Assembly: GCA_001247695.2 (NCBI GenBank) | Contig: LGRX02025783.1 | Span: 1 to 39,128, forward strand | DNA: 39,128 bases | Reading direction: 5' to 3' | Origin: Cymbomonas tetramitiformis | Taxonomy: Eukaryota > Chlorophyta > Pyramimonadophyceae > Pyramimonadales > Pyramimonadaceae | Part shown: in pieces, positions 27,360-36,078 of the stretch | Position numbering within the stretch: the first letter of the stretch is position 1 | Layout: every line of letters starts with the position of its first letter | Translations under genes and position numbers: made by a program | The notes under the pieces: model-generated | The model's database searches: none | Seen by the model: the letters and a program-made list of their open reading frames with translations, nothing else | Told to the model about the DNA's origin: nothing

Positions 27360-30300
27360 TTACACAAGTGCAGCTAGGATACGTTGATGCTCCGCCTCCG
27401 GTACTATCAAGTAGTCCTGCCTGCCTACTTTGCGCTTCCTCAGAGCCACTTCCACACACACTATATGATGTGAGTACGTCAAACATTTTCTGCTATTGTC
27501 TACAAAGTACTCCGTGCATGTGCTTTCATCCCTCCATTCCAAAAATCTGCCTTCAACAACGAACTCGCCAGGGGTAGCATGCACTCCTGCCCCTGCACTC
27601 CCCCCCACACCCTGTGTGTAGTAGTCGTCTTTGATGCCGTCCGCGTCTAGCACTTGATGCACTCCACCTAGCGCCTTCACCAAATAATATTGGTGGTTCT
27701 CATCTCCCCCCGATGAGCGTGCAAAGATGCTTCCTCGTGAAACCTCCACTTGCGCCACGTCGTGCGCCTGCTCCGCTGCACGCATCCTCGTTCGCCGCTC
27801 TTCCCCTACCGCCTCCGCCACCATCGTGAAAGGCACCCATTCATCCACATGACTCTTATAATGGCACCCTTCACTATCCGGTTGCGGGTGCTCACATTGT
27901 GCGTAGCAATAATCGCAATAACATGGACGATCACGCTTCAACCCAACCATTAGGCCAACTCCCGCCCGCACCGAGTGCAACGCCAAAGTGCCATCCACCG
28001 TCTTGAAGCCCTGGCCCGACTCGTCGACATCGCCATCCTCCACCAAAAAGAAGAACCGCTGCCCAAATGCCGAGCGCCGGTTGGATCCTTGGTCCTTCGC
28101 AAACCGCAATCTCTCCAGGCAGAATTCATACAAATCCCTTGCATTCAATATCTTTCCATACCACTTATCCGTTGTTGCCATTACCGCCAAACTAGCCTCA
28201 TGCTTCACCGCAACTCCCATTGCATCTTGCTCGCCTCGTGCGTGGGATGTCTCAAAAAAGTTTCGTTGGCACGGTATGCCAAGCCCTCGTACCCATTCCA
28301 TCGGGCGCCCGCTCTCCACCACATCCGCAAAGGCCGTGCCGCATTTGTTCTGCGCCGCACTCCCATCCGCCCACTCGTGAATGAATTTTGGGAGGGGCAA
28401 ACCTCTTTTCTGAAAGTACTCCTTGACGATGAGTTTACGCATGTGCTGGATGGTACGGTGGCTATGGGGCATGTCGTTGCCCATAAAGTACAGGTAATCC
28501 TTCACAATGATAGGATTCTCCTCCGTGGACTCCACCCCGTCCACCTCCTTTACCGCATGCCGCCATAGCACGCAGCATAGTAGCGAGGCCTGCTTCACAA
28601 TCCAATGCAAGGATTGGATTGCCCGTGGAATGTTCAATGCATGGTTCTCGCTGAAGTCGAAAAGAAGGAGGCAATGGCCCAAGGGCAAATTCTCCTTGCA
28701 CTTGTTGAACATGTTCATCGTGTGTTGGGCCATAAAGCAATGGTATGGATATGGCTTTTAAAAATGGACAGGTTTGCCCACTCACCCCGGCTAGTTCTTT
28801 CACCGCCCAGTCCCCATCTGCATCCTTCCGCACGAACTTGCCCGCGCACGAACACTTCTTGGACTCCCCCGGTACATGCCCCAGCACACACCCTTGTAAC
28901 TTGGACACGAGCTCCCCTACCGGAGTCTTCTTCTGCACAAACTGTACTCGGTGTTTGTTCTTCCCGTCGTCGTCGGTTCCCACCACCGCGCTCTCGTAGG
29001 TACTCCACTCAACCTGCTGGCCGGCCTTTCCTATCTCCGCCTCGCACAGCTTCAGGTTTCGCAACCCCCCGCAATCCTCGCACGACCCATCCAAGCAAGG
29101 CATAGCGTGAAACTCCGCAGGCTCTCCGTCTGCCCCCGTTGGCTTCGGGCACAACAACGACGCTACAAACTTTGACGTCGACGAGCCAACCTCGCACCGC
29201 CCGCAGACCTTGTCCGGGAACGCCTCTGTCGGCTTTCGATTGGATAGAACTGCCCTCTGCCCCCCTAGCAGAGGGCAACACGTCCTATCCTCGCACTCGC
29301 ACTTAGAGTGCAATACCTCGTGCGCACGGTTGTATGCTGTCAATGCCAACCGGAAGTCCTCGTGATATCTGCAGCAGCAGGATATCGTGTCCCTCCGGGT
29401 AAGCCTGCGCACTTCCTTCGGCTTCTTCTGCTCGAAAGTCCTCAAGCCCACCTTCACATCAGGTTCCTTCTTCTTGAACCTTCTGAACACCTCCAGCTGC
29501 GTCATCTCCAGCCACTGCTTTGAGGCCTTTTCAACTCTCCCGTCTTCACGTCGAACCTGTATGACATCCCTTTTGCAGGTGGACACCCGCGTTATCCCTG
29601 GGCTGAGCCAGAAGTCCCTTATTTTCTGCAACACTTCGGCGTTCAGGGCGTCCTTTGCCTTCTTCTTCACTTCAGTCACCAAGCCCTTCAGCAGCCCGCT
29701 TCCTCGCCTTGCTGCCAGCTCAAGGCCGATACCAGCTTGCAAGTTCCGGTGCCCTAACTGCCCTGTGGTTACCACACCGACTTTTATGCCTAAAACTCCG
29801 GCGACCTCTTGCACTGTTTCTGACGCCCCTCCCCAAACGCCATCGCTGCTCCTGCCAGTTGAATGTCGCGGTCTAGTTTGCAGCGGCTGCTTGCGAGGGA
29901 GGCGAAGGCCGCACGTAAGCTGCTCACTATGCCCATACCCACGCGATCCTCTGGTGCACGCATGCCACCACGCACCGCTGTTTGAATGCCGCTGTCCAAC
30001 GTTTGCACATAGTTCGCGAGCGCTCCTGGTATCAAATCGTCACGCGCGTTCTGAAATACCCCCTGCAGCTTCTTGTTCCAGTGACTTTTGCTTCCCCGCG
30101 GGATACCGATAGCAGCGGTAGCGCCCGATCCCCCCTCTTCAGGGACCCGATCATCAGGGATATCCACTCGCAAACGCTTCCTCGCGCGAGAGTCCGCCTG
30201 ACGTCGCCTTGCTGCAGCGCGCCGTTTCGCAACAGTGGATACTGGCGTCGTCCCAACTGCAGGCGACGCTATACGCGATTCCACAGCGGGCGGTCTAGGG

Positions 30301-30542
30301 GATGCCACAGCGGGCGCCACAGCGTGCGCCACAGCGGGCGCCACAGGGTGCGCCACAGCGGGCGCCACAGGGGGCGCCACATCCAACCAGTACTTAGCGA
30401 AGGCTGTGATGCGTGAAGCAAGTTCCACGCCACGCTCTACATCTGCTGCATCCACCGGGTACACCTCAGGGAAATCATGCGCCTCTTTGCCAAGGCTTCG
30501 CAACAACGGCAGTAAGTCAACTAACACTCGAAGAGAAGACAT
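27360..30542 (-). CDS. Putative RNase-H-fold transposase, reading frame split in three
   Basis: Three minus-strand frames follow each other: 30542-29790 (250 aa), 29814-28462 (450 aa) and 28733-27360 (457 aa), together about 1100 residues. Part 1 has Pro/Ala/Val repeats and basic stretches (KRRAAARRRQADSRARKRLR). Part 2 has many Cys/His clusters (CECEDRTCC, CGRCEVG, CLDGSCEDCGG). Part 3 has the core: LLLFDFSENHALNIPRAIQSLHW, then HEWADGSAAQNKCGTAFADV, then FFETSHARGEQDAMGVAVKHEA. The spaced acidic residues in this pattern are what I know from eukaryotic transposase-like proteins with an RNase H fold. I cannot name the superfamily. A good donor GTGAGT at 28785 supports an intron between parts 2 and 3; its acceptor is unclear. 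The junction of parts 1 and 2 looks like a one-base shift. No TIRs found. Confidence 0.6.
30300..30382. repeat. 12-bp minisatellite inside the transposase-like gene
   Basis: About six to seven copies of GCCACAGSGKGC-type units, coding on the minus strand for alternating Val-Ala-Pro-Ala and Val-Ala-His-Pro/Ala near the protein's N-terminus. A flexible linker is likely. Confidence 0.7.
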
Positions 30543-30677
30543 TGTCCCCGCTAGCTGTTGGGTGTGGCAAAAGCCACAGGTGGGAACCTATGCAATTAGT
30601 TCCCCCCTTAAAGTCTAAATCAGTTCCATACTGCAGTAGTAGGGCGGTCCGCTGCTGTACTCTCTCTGACTTTGTTT
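30543..30677. other. Short spacer upstream of the transposase-like gene
   Basis: 135 bp, likely promoter of the minus-strand gene. CACAGGTGGGAACC and a poly-A run are present; no motif decides a promoter. Confidence 0.3.
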
Positions 30678-30860
30678 TTAAAAAAGCAGTTCCCAATTCA
30701 CCCCCCTATAATCGTCCAGGCCCTCTGCTTCCATCAAGACATCCCAAGCGCAAGGTAGACAAGCGAGCGCGTACTGGTAGTCGGTAATATCGTAAAAATA
30801 GCAATCAGGTCCAAACCATACGTGCACTCTTGCTCTCCTATTGCAATAGTCGCACTTCAT
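30678..30860 (-). CDS. Small CxxC...CxxC protein, 60 aa
   Basis: ATG at 30860, stop at 30678. CDYC near the N-terminus and CLPC near residue 37 form a possible zinc ribbon, with VHVWFGPDCYFYDITDYQYAL between them. The spacing and sense make a real small gene plausible. It lies between the transposase-like gene and the hairpin array, in the same orientation as the former. I do not recognise it, and its shortness keeps confidence low. Confidence 0.35.
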   Translation of the reverse strand: MKCDYCNRRARVHVWFGPDCYFYDITDYQYALACLPCAWDVLMEAEGLDDYRGVNWELLF

Positions 30861-30945
30861 GATACTTGAGAGTTTAAGTCTTTCGAGTTTGCACTTTCGC
30901 GTCCGGTCTTATGCCCGTTCAGGTCTAGTTCACGCATACACGCAT

Positions 30946-31310
30946 CACCGGCCGCGAGATCTAAGCTCCGATGTGACTGGACTGATCTCGCGGCCGGTGA
31001 AACTTTTCTTCATACACATCAGATTATGGTATGATTGCGTAGAAGATGTCACCGGCCGCGAGATCAAAGTCTCCCTGTGACTGGATCGATCTCGCGGCCG
31101 GTGAAATTTTTCTTCTTACACATCAGATTGTGTATAATTGCGCAGAAGATGTCACCGGCCGCGAGATCTAAGCTCCGATGTGACTGGACCGATCTCGCGG
31201 CCGGTGAAATTTTTCTTTGTACACATCAGATTATGGTATAATGGCGCAGAAGATGTCACCGGCCGCGAGATCAAAGTCTCCCTGTGACTGGCCTGATCTC
31301 GCGGCCGGTG
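30946..31310. repeat. Array of four hairpins, period about 104 bp, loops alternating A-B-A-B
   Basis: Hairpins at 30946-30999, 31050-31103, 31153-31206 and 31257-31310. Each has 16-bp arms CACCGGCCGCGAGATC and GATCTCGCGGCCGGTG around a 22-base loop. Loops 1 and 3 share AAGCTCCGATGTGACTGG; loops 2 and 4 share AAAGTCTCCCTGTGACTGG. Spacers of about 50 bp (TTTTTCTT...ACACATCAGATT...AGAAGATGT) are also repeated. The array sits about 135 bp upstream of the ATG at 31446. Confidence 0.9.
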
Positions 31311-31445
31311 AAGTGCATGCGCATTTTCAAAGCTTTGCAAGTTAGCGGTTTGGCGAAAGTGCTCACAAGTTTGTCAGTTGTTTAGTAACACCTAGTTACT
31401 AAAATCTTCTATATACTTATACTCTCAATACTTATCGAGAAAAAA

Positions 31446-31600
31446 ATGGCCAGTCGTGGAAATAAAGCGCTTTCAATAGCCTTCGGCGCGGAAGCGCAAC
31501 CCAAGCGGAGCAGGCAATCTCTGTTCCCCTCGCCTAGGATGCGTGGTGCCCGATTGCCCGCACATTGGAAAGGCACCACTGGTCGAAGTGCAGGCGACGA
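31446..31600 (+). CDS. Probable first coding segment of the zinc-finger/dioxygenase gene
   Basis: ATG at 31446 follows a run of A residues 135 bp after the hairpin array. The first 28 or so codons (MASRGNKALSIAFGAEAQPKR) are in this frame. From about 31530 the sense passes to the next frame, which codes for CVVPDCPHIG and then KCTLCQGFFHRGC, a zinc finger. The 203-codon frame that starts here continues to 32057 only as a shadow of the repeat region. Either a small intron or a one-base indel lies at about 31525-31540. Confidence 0.45.
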
Positions 31601-32899
31601 AGTGCACTCTATGCCAGGGCTTTTTTCACAGGGGTTGCGGCACGGAATCTCCGCAGTACAAATAAAGGGGAATGCAAGCGCTGCGGGGACATTACCCGCG
31701 AGCACTGCCTGTTTTGCGGGAAGGGTGCAGCGCAGGGCGCTCCTGTGGGCCACGCATGCGGAATTTGTAAACGCGGGTTTCACGGCCGTTGCGCGGTTGG
31801 CCTCGGGGTGGAGATGGACGATATGGCTTCTTGCCATCGGTCCAACTGTACATGCCCGTTTCAAGGGCTGTACAAAACTCAACCTGCGTTTTTTGACAAG
31901 CAGCCCTCCGGCTCATTGGCCTTGCCAGCACAGGAGGCAGCAGGGGAGGCGATCGCGGGAGGGGATGCTGCACAGCAGGCGGCAGGGGAGGCGATCGTGG
32001 CAGCAGGAGGGGAGGCAGCGGAGGCAGGAGCGGTCCCCATGCCTATGCTTTTCATGACGATAGGAGAAGGGGAGGCGTCAGAGGAGGAAGCACAGGAGGC
32101 AGCAGAGCAGGCAGCAGGGGAGGCGAATGCGGCAGCAGGAGGGGAGGCTGCACAAAAGCCAGCACAGCAGGCAGCAGGGGAGGCGCATGCGGCAGCAGGA
32201 GGGGAGGCTGCACAGGTGCCAGCACCTGTGCAGGCAGCAGGGGAGGCGCATGCGGCAGCAGGAGGGGAGGCTGCACAGAAGCCAGCACAGCAGGCAGCAG
32301 GGGAGGCGCTCGCGGCAGCAGGAGGGGAGGCTGCACAGGAGCCAGCAGTGCAGGCAGCAGGGGAGGCGAATGCGGCAGCAGGAGGGGAGGCTGCACAAAA
32401 GCCAGCACAGCAGGCAGCAGGGGAGGCGCATGCGGCAGCAGGAGGGGAGGCTGCACAGGTGCCAGCACCTGTGCAGGCAGCAGGGGAGGCGCATGCGGCA
32501 GCAGGAGGGGAGGCTGCACAGAAGCCAGCACAGCAGGCAGCAGGGGAGGCGCTCGCGGCAGCAGGAGGGGAGGCTGCACAGGAGCCAGCACCTGTGCAGG
32601 CAGCAGGGGAGGCGAATGCGGCAGCAGGAGGGGAGGCTGCACAGAAGCCATCACAGCAGGCAGCAGGGGAGGCGCATGCGGCAGCAGGAGGGGAGGCTGC
32701 ACAGGTGCCAGCAGGGGAGGCGATGAAGGCAGGACCTGCAGAGGAGCCTGGGGAGGAGGATCCTGCTTCGAGGGTACAGCCTTCCCTGCTGTACCCTCCT
32801 GATTGGCAAGCGCAGCTGGAAAGAGCCGGCTATTTCGTCGCTTATATGCAAGATGAAGCGGACCTGGACAGCCTGCACAAGGAGTTTCACAAAGGGTAA
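31565..32899 (+). CDS. Treble-clef zinc fingers followed by Ala/Gly/Glu tandem repeats
   Basis: From about 31645 the frame encodes CKRCGDITREHCLFCGKG and HACGICKRGFHGRC, ending with CHRSNCTC. The CxxC...HxxC spacing resembles PHD/RING-like treble clefs. The region just upstream, in another frame (31603-31640), has a matching finger, CTLCQGFFHRGC, so the true domain spans both. Nucleotides 31930-32720 encode 20-21 residue repeats of the form QAAGEAxAAAGGEAAQ. The end, LLYPPDWQAQLERAGYFVAYMQDEADLDSLHKEF, resumes ordinary sequence and runs without a gap of sense into the next frame (KPGLFDIFNKGD) past a TAA at 32897-32899. I read it as part of one long gene with the next three entries. Confidence 0.55.
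   Translation: MERHHWSKCRRRSALYARAFFTGVAARNLRSTNKGECKRCGDITREHCLFCGKGAAQGAPVGHACGICKRGFHGRCAVGLGVEMDDMASCHRSNCTCPFQGLYKTQPAFFDKQPSGSLALPAQEAAGEAIAGGDAAQQAAGEAIVAAGGEAAEAGAVPMPMLFMTIGEGEASEEEAQEAAEQAAGEANAAAGGEAAQKPAQQAAGEAHAAAGGEAAQVPAPVQAAGEAHAAAGGEAAQKPAQQAAGEALAAAGGEAAQEPAVQAAGEANAAAGGEAAQKPAQQAAGEAHAAAGGEAAQVPAPVQAAGEAHAAAGGEAAQKPAQQAAGEALAAAGGEAAQEPAPVQAAGEANAAAGGEAAQKPSQQAAGEAHAAAGGEAAQVPAGEAMKAGPAEEPGEEDPASRVQPSLLYPPDWQAQLERAGYFVAYMQDEADLDSLHKEFHKG
31940..32720 (+). repeat. Coding tandem repeat of 60-63 bp with four-unit higher order
   Basis: Ten regular units occur after two irregular ones. The variable residue after GEA and the linker type run N-H-H-L, N-H-H-L, N-H (Asn, His, His, Leu), with linkers KPAQ, VPAPV, KPAQ, EPAV/EPAPV. 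Thus a block of four units, about 246 bp, was itself duplicated. Confidence 0.85.
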
Positions 32900-33555
32900 A
32901 CCAGGATTGTTTGATATTTTCAACAAGGGGGACGCGGCGGAGAAGAAGGAGGAGGCGAAGAAGGAGGGCGAAGGGGAGGATGAGGACGAGGATGAGGACG
33001 ACCAAAAGGACGACCAAGAGGACGACCAAGAGGACGAAATTGAGATCCACTGCGCACAGCCCGCCGCAGAGGACCCAGAGAAGAAGTACACGACCTTCGC
33101 AACTAAGAACGGTTTTGAGGTGATGTACAAGCTGGACGAGGACGGGGTCCAGCAGCCCGCTGGACTCGAGAAATCGGACGAGGACAACGACCGGTTGGTT
33201 CTCTGGAACTACTCAGAGAACTTGCTGATGAAGCCGGCGCTCACATTGGTGCGAGTGCATCAGTATATGCCGCATTCTGATAGGCATCTGGTGCACGCCA
33301 TTAAAAAGTACATAGTCCCCAAGCAACCGGCGGAAGAGACCGTCGACTTTGATGACGAAAACTACCGCATCCTGACGGCGTTGGCGCCAGCAGCAGCCCT
33401 GCCAGAGCCAGCAGAAGAAGCAGAAGCAAATGCAGAAGCAGGAGCAGCCCCAGCAGCAGAAGCAAAACCAGAAGCAGCAGCAGAGCCAGCAGCAGAAGCA
33501 AAAGCAGAAGCAACAACAGAAGCAGCAGCAGCCCCAGCAGCAGAAGCAAAAGCAG

Positions 33556-33591
<36 letters not shown>

Positions 33592-34487
33592 AAGAAGCAA
33601 AAGAAGAAGCAGCAGCAGCTTATGGACACGGGCATGAAGCAAAACCAGAAGCAGCAGCAGCTTATGGACACGAGCATGAAGCAAAACCAGAAGCAGCAGC
33701 AGCCCCAGCAGCCCCAGCAGCCCCAGCAGCAACAGAAGCAGCAGCAGAAGCAACACTAGCCCAAGCAACAGCAGGATTGATCGCATCAGCAGCAGCAGCA
33801 GCAGCAGCAGCACACACAGAGGAGTCTGACAGCGAGACCGTCAGCCAGAACTTGCTGGGAGGAAAGGCGGTGGATGAGAAGGAAACGCCATCGCCAGGTG
33901 AGGACGACCTGTCCAATATCCGTGTGTTAATGCCCGAAGGATGGGAGAGGGACATGGAAACGGAAGGGTTTTGCGTGGCACGGGTTGAGGGCGTCGAAGT
34001 TTCCCCTCAAGAGCACGATGGATGCGTGACCGGGGAGTGGTTGAATAACTTCGCCGACCTGAATTCAGAGGACCGGGATGCACGCTACGACAGTAGTAGG
34101 TGGATAGGAGACGTGGATCGGAGGTGTTTTCTGGGGAGGATGATTGCGGAGGTAGGGAGGCAGGTCATTGCAAACCCAGGGTGGAAGCGCACGACCGTGC
34201 GACCGGACGTACTTCGCAAGGGGAAAGGTGGGATGTCTGCGTTGCTGACGCTGCCCGGGGCTGATCTGCAGAGCCCGCATTTAGACGGCACAGAACTATC
34301 CCTTATTTTTTGCTTCACTCCAGGGTACCCTGTGGGGATATTTCCGGGTTCTCACATGCGGTGTGGTGCAACGGAGTCCCTTTTTGTAGGGCAGGCATAT
34401 GAGGTATTAATGTTCCGGCGTGGGGTTTCCACTTTGGGGAAGCCTACCCTGGCTGTTCCTGGCCGACGATTCCGTCGAACGCCGTAA
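32853..34487 (+). CDS. Acidic and Ala-rich linkers plus HxD part of a 2OG/Fe(II) dioxygenase-like domain
   Basis: The first 15 codons are a shadow; sense starts near 32895 (KPGLFDIF). An acidic run (GEGEDEDEDEDDQKDDQEDD) follows, then a globular part (KKYTTFATKNGFEVMYKLDEDG to HAIKKYIVPKQ). Next comes a long Ala/Glu/Lys stretch from (GCA/AGC)n repeats (33390-33810). After that, LLTLPGADLQSPHLDGTELSLIFCF...GIFPGSH (about 34245-34355) has the H-x-D metal-binding pair and PGSH seen in phytanoyl-dioxygenase-like proteins. The second metal His is in the next frame, in GFHFGEAYPG at about 34420-34450, followed by RRGAHSYVD, where Arg would bind 2-oxoglutarate. The frame change is at about 34410, in TTCC. 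Substrate is unknown. Confidence 0.6.
33390..33810 (+). repeat. (GCA/AGC)n-rich low-complexity coding tract
   Basis: Trinucleotide-rich sequence encoding Ala, Glu and Lys in the sense frame, including two near-identical copies (about 33615-33655 and 33657-33697) encoding AAAAYGHGHEAKPEA/AAAAYGHEHEAKPEA. All six frames stay open here, which explains the overlapping long ORFs. Confidence 0.8.
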
Positions 34488-34525
34488 AGCTGGGGCCGAA
34501 CGTCCGTCGGGGGGCACATTCGTAC

Positions 34526-34957
34526 GTGGATAGGTCATCGGATGTGCCCGTGTACAACCTGACAGAGTTTACGGTGGAGTACGCAGCTCGCCGGCGAAGC
34601 AGGCGCTTGGAAGGCGAGGACGTTGCCAACCTCTTGGGCGTGGACTACAACGTCATCTTCGACGGGGGCCTCGCAATGTTGGGCTCCGAAGTGGTCATCC
34701 TCCAGTCTTCGGTCACGGAGGAGAAGGTGGAGGTCGGCGTGATGGAGACGGGCGCCCTCAAGACGGTGCCCAGGGCGGAGCTGCAGCCGGTGACGAAAGC
34801 GGGCATTCCCATGAAGGGGAATTTCGTCACCCGGTTTTACGGGCCGAAGAGCGGCCTTATGGACACGGGCATCAAGCTGCAGGTCTTCGGGGGGCGGACG
34901 TGCTGTACCCCGACAAGACATCGGGCCTGGTCTGCACGGGAATGCCCGTGCTCCTGA
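34526..34957 (+). CDS. C-terminal part of dioxygenase-like domain and a following beta-rich segment
   Basis: Sense in this frame begins upstream of the ATG at 34526, near 34412 (GFHFGEAYPG), and covers the end of the dioxygenase-like fold. It then encodes TVEYAARRRSRRLEGEDVANLLGVDYNVIFDGGLAMLGSEVVILQ and MKGNFVTRFYGPKSGLMDTGIKLQVFGG. At the G6 run near 34888 the sense moves to the frame of the next entry. The RFYGPKSGLMD...VLYPDKTSG pairing suggests a SET-like or other small beta fold, but I cannot assign it. Confidence 0.5.
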   Translation: MDRSSDVPVYNLTEFTVEYAARRRSRRLEGEDVANLLGVDYNVIFDGGLAMLGSEVVILQSSVTEEKVEVGVMETGALKTVPRAELQPVTKAGIPMKGNFVTRFYGPKSGLMDTGIKLQVFGGRTCCTPTRHRAWSARECPCS

Positions 34958-35172
34958 AAGAGGACTACGAAAACCTGCCCATGGCGCACGGTGGGGTGCT
35001 GCGCCGGGGGTATGTGCTGCGCACCAACGGCGGCCAGACGCAGGGCCTGGTGTTCCTGCAAAAAAGCTCGGGGTTTGAGGGGTGGGACTTCCAGGTGCTG
35101 CAGTTGCCATTGGGACGTGGATCGGAGGCAATGCTGGTGAGGGACGAGAAGTTCATGGCCCTTCACCCCCGC

Positions 35173-35208
<36 letters not shown>

Positions 35209-36078
35209 TCCCAGGGACGTCAGATTGCCTTGACGCAGGCTGACCTGGAGAAGGAAAAGCGCGGCTTGATGGCGTTCCGGTACGCCTTTTCTCAGGCAAT
35301 GGGCGTGATCATTCAGCGGACGCGGGATGCGGCCAAGATGACCGTGGCGCAGATCAGCCGCGAGGGGGCTGGCGGTGGGGGAAAAGGTGGGGCGCTGACC
35401 ACCAAGACCCTGCAAAGGGGTATGGCCAGGGAGGTGATCACCTTCAAGTGGTCAGGCAACCAGGAAGACGGATGCAACTTCCCGAAGCCTGAGGAGCAGA
35501 AGGCCAAGAGCGCGCAGAAGACAAGGGCGAAGAGCGTGAGCGGCCACAAGCGGCAGCGGGAGGAGAAGGTCGCGGCGGAGGAGGAAAAGGCGAAGCAGGC
35601 GAAATTGGAGGAGCATGCGGAGAAGATGAAGTACGCCGAGAAGCTCCGCCTGATCGAGCTGAAGGCGAAGCATGCGGAGGAAAAGGCGCGGAGTTTGGAG
35701 AGGGCGATCGGGGGAGCCACTCCAGCTCGGGGGGCCACGGAGGAGCAGGTGAAGCAGGCCGTGCTCTTGAAGGAGAAGGAGCTCCGGGCGGAGTTGGCGG
35801 AGGCCGAGCGGCAAAAGGAGGCGAAGGTGTGCGAGGAGCTTCGCCGTCAGTTGGAGCAGCAGGGGAAGGAGCGGCTCCAACTGACGGCCGAGTCCGCGGA
35901 GGAGCGAGGCCGGCGGATGGCGGCTGAGCATTTCACCGCGCTGCTGGGGGAGAAGGACGAGAGACACACGTCCGACCTCAAGCAGGCGTTCGCCTGCAAC
36001 GCCGACCTGGCGAAGGAACAGTTGAGCAGACAGGGCGCCCATATGGCGCTCATGTTCAACATGTACCCTACAGATTGA
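34900..36078 (+). CDS. C-terminal segment with Ser tract and long coiled coil
   Basis: The frame continues the previous entry from about 34890. It encodes a globular part (PVLLKEDYENLPMAHGGVLRRGYVLRTNGGQTQGLVFL), a run of Ser from (AGC)n at 35175-35205, a helical part, a basic segment (KTRAKSVSGHKRQREEK, possible nuclear signal) and then about 130 residues of Glu/Lys/Ala/Leu heptads typical of a coiled coil. It stops at 36078, followed at once by the CCTATGGAAA field. Function is unknown; coiled coil suggests oligomerisation. It is probably the end of the gene beginning at 31446. Confidence 0.55.

Noticed and set aside
30946..31310. Hairpin array as CRISPR or as hammerhead ribozymes
   Set aside because: Repeats are palindromic stems with alternating loops, spacers are repeated and not unique, and there are no cas genes. 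CTGAT...GAAA after the stem resembles hammerhead core pieces, but the conserved CUGAUGA box is absent.
32052..33050. 332-codon minus-strand ORF rich in Pro and Leu
   Set aside because: Antisense shadow of the GC-rich coding repeat. Its repeated PPLLLPHAPPLLPA follows from the plus-strand units.
33213..33813. Minus-strand ORFs of poly-Leu or poly-Cys/Phe
   Set aside because: Products of reading (AGC)n in other frames; no biological composition.
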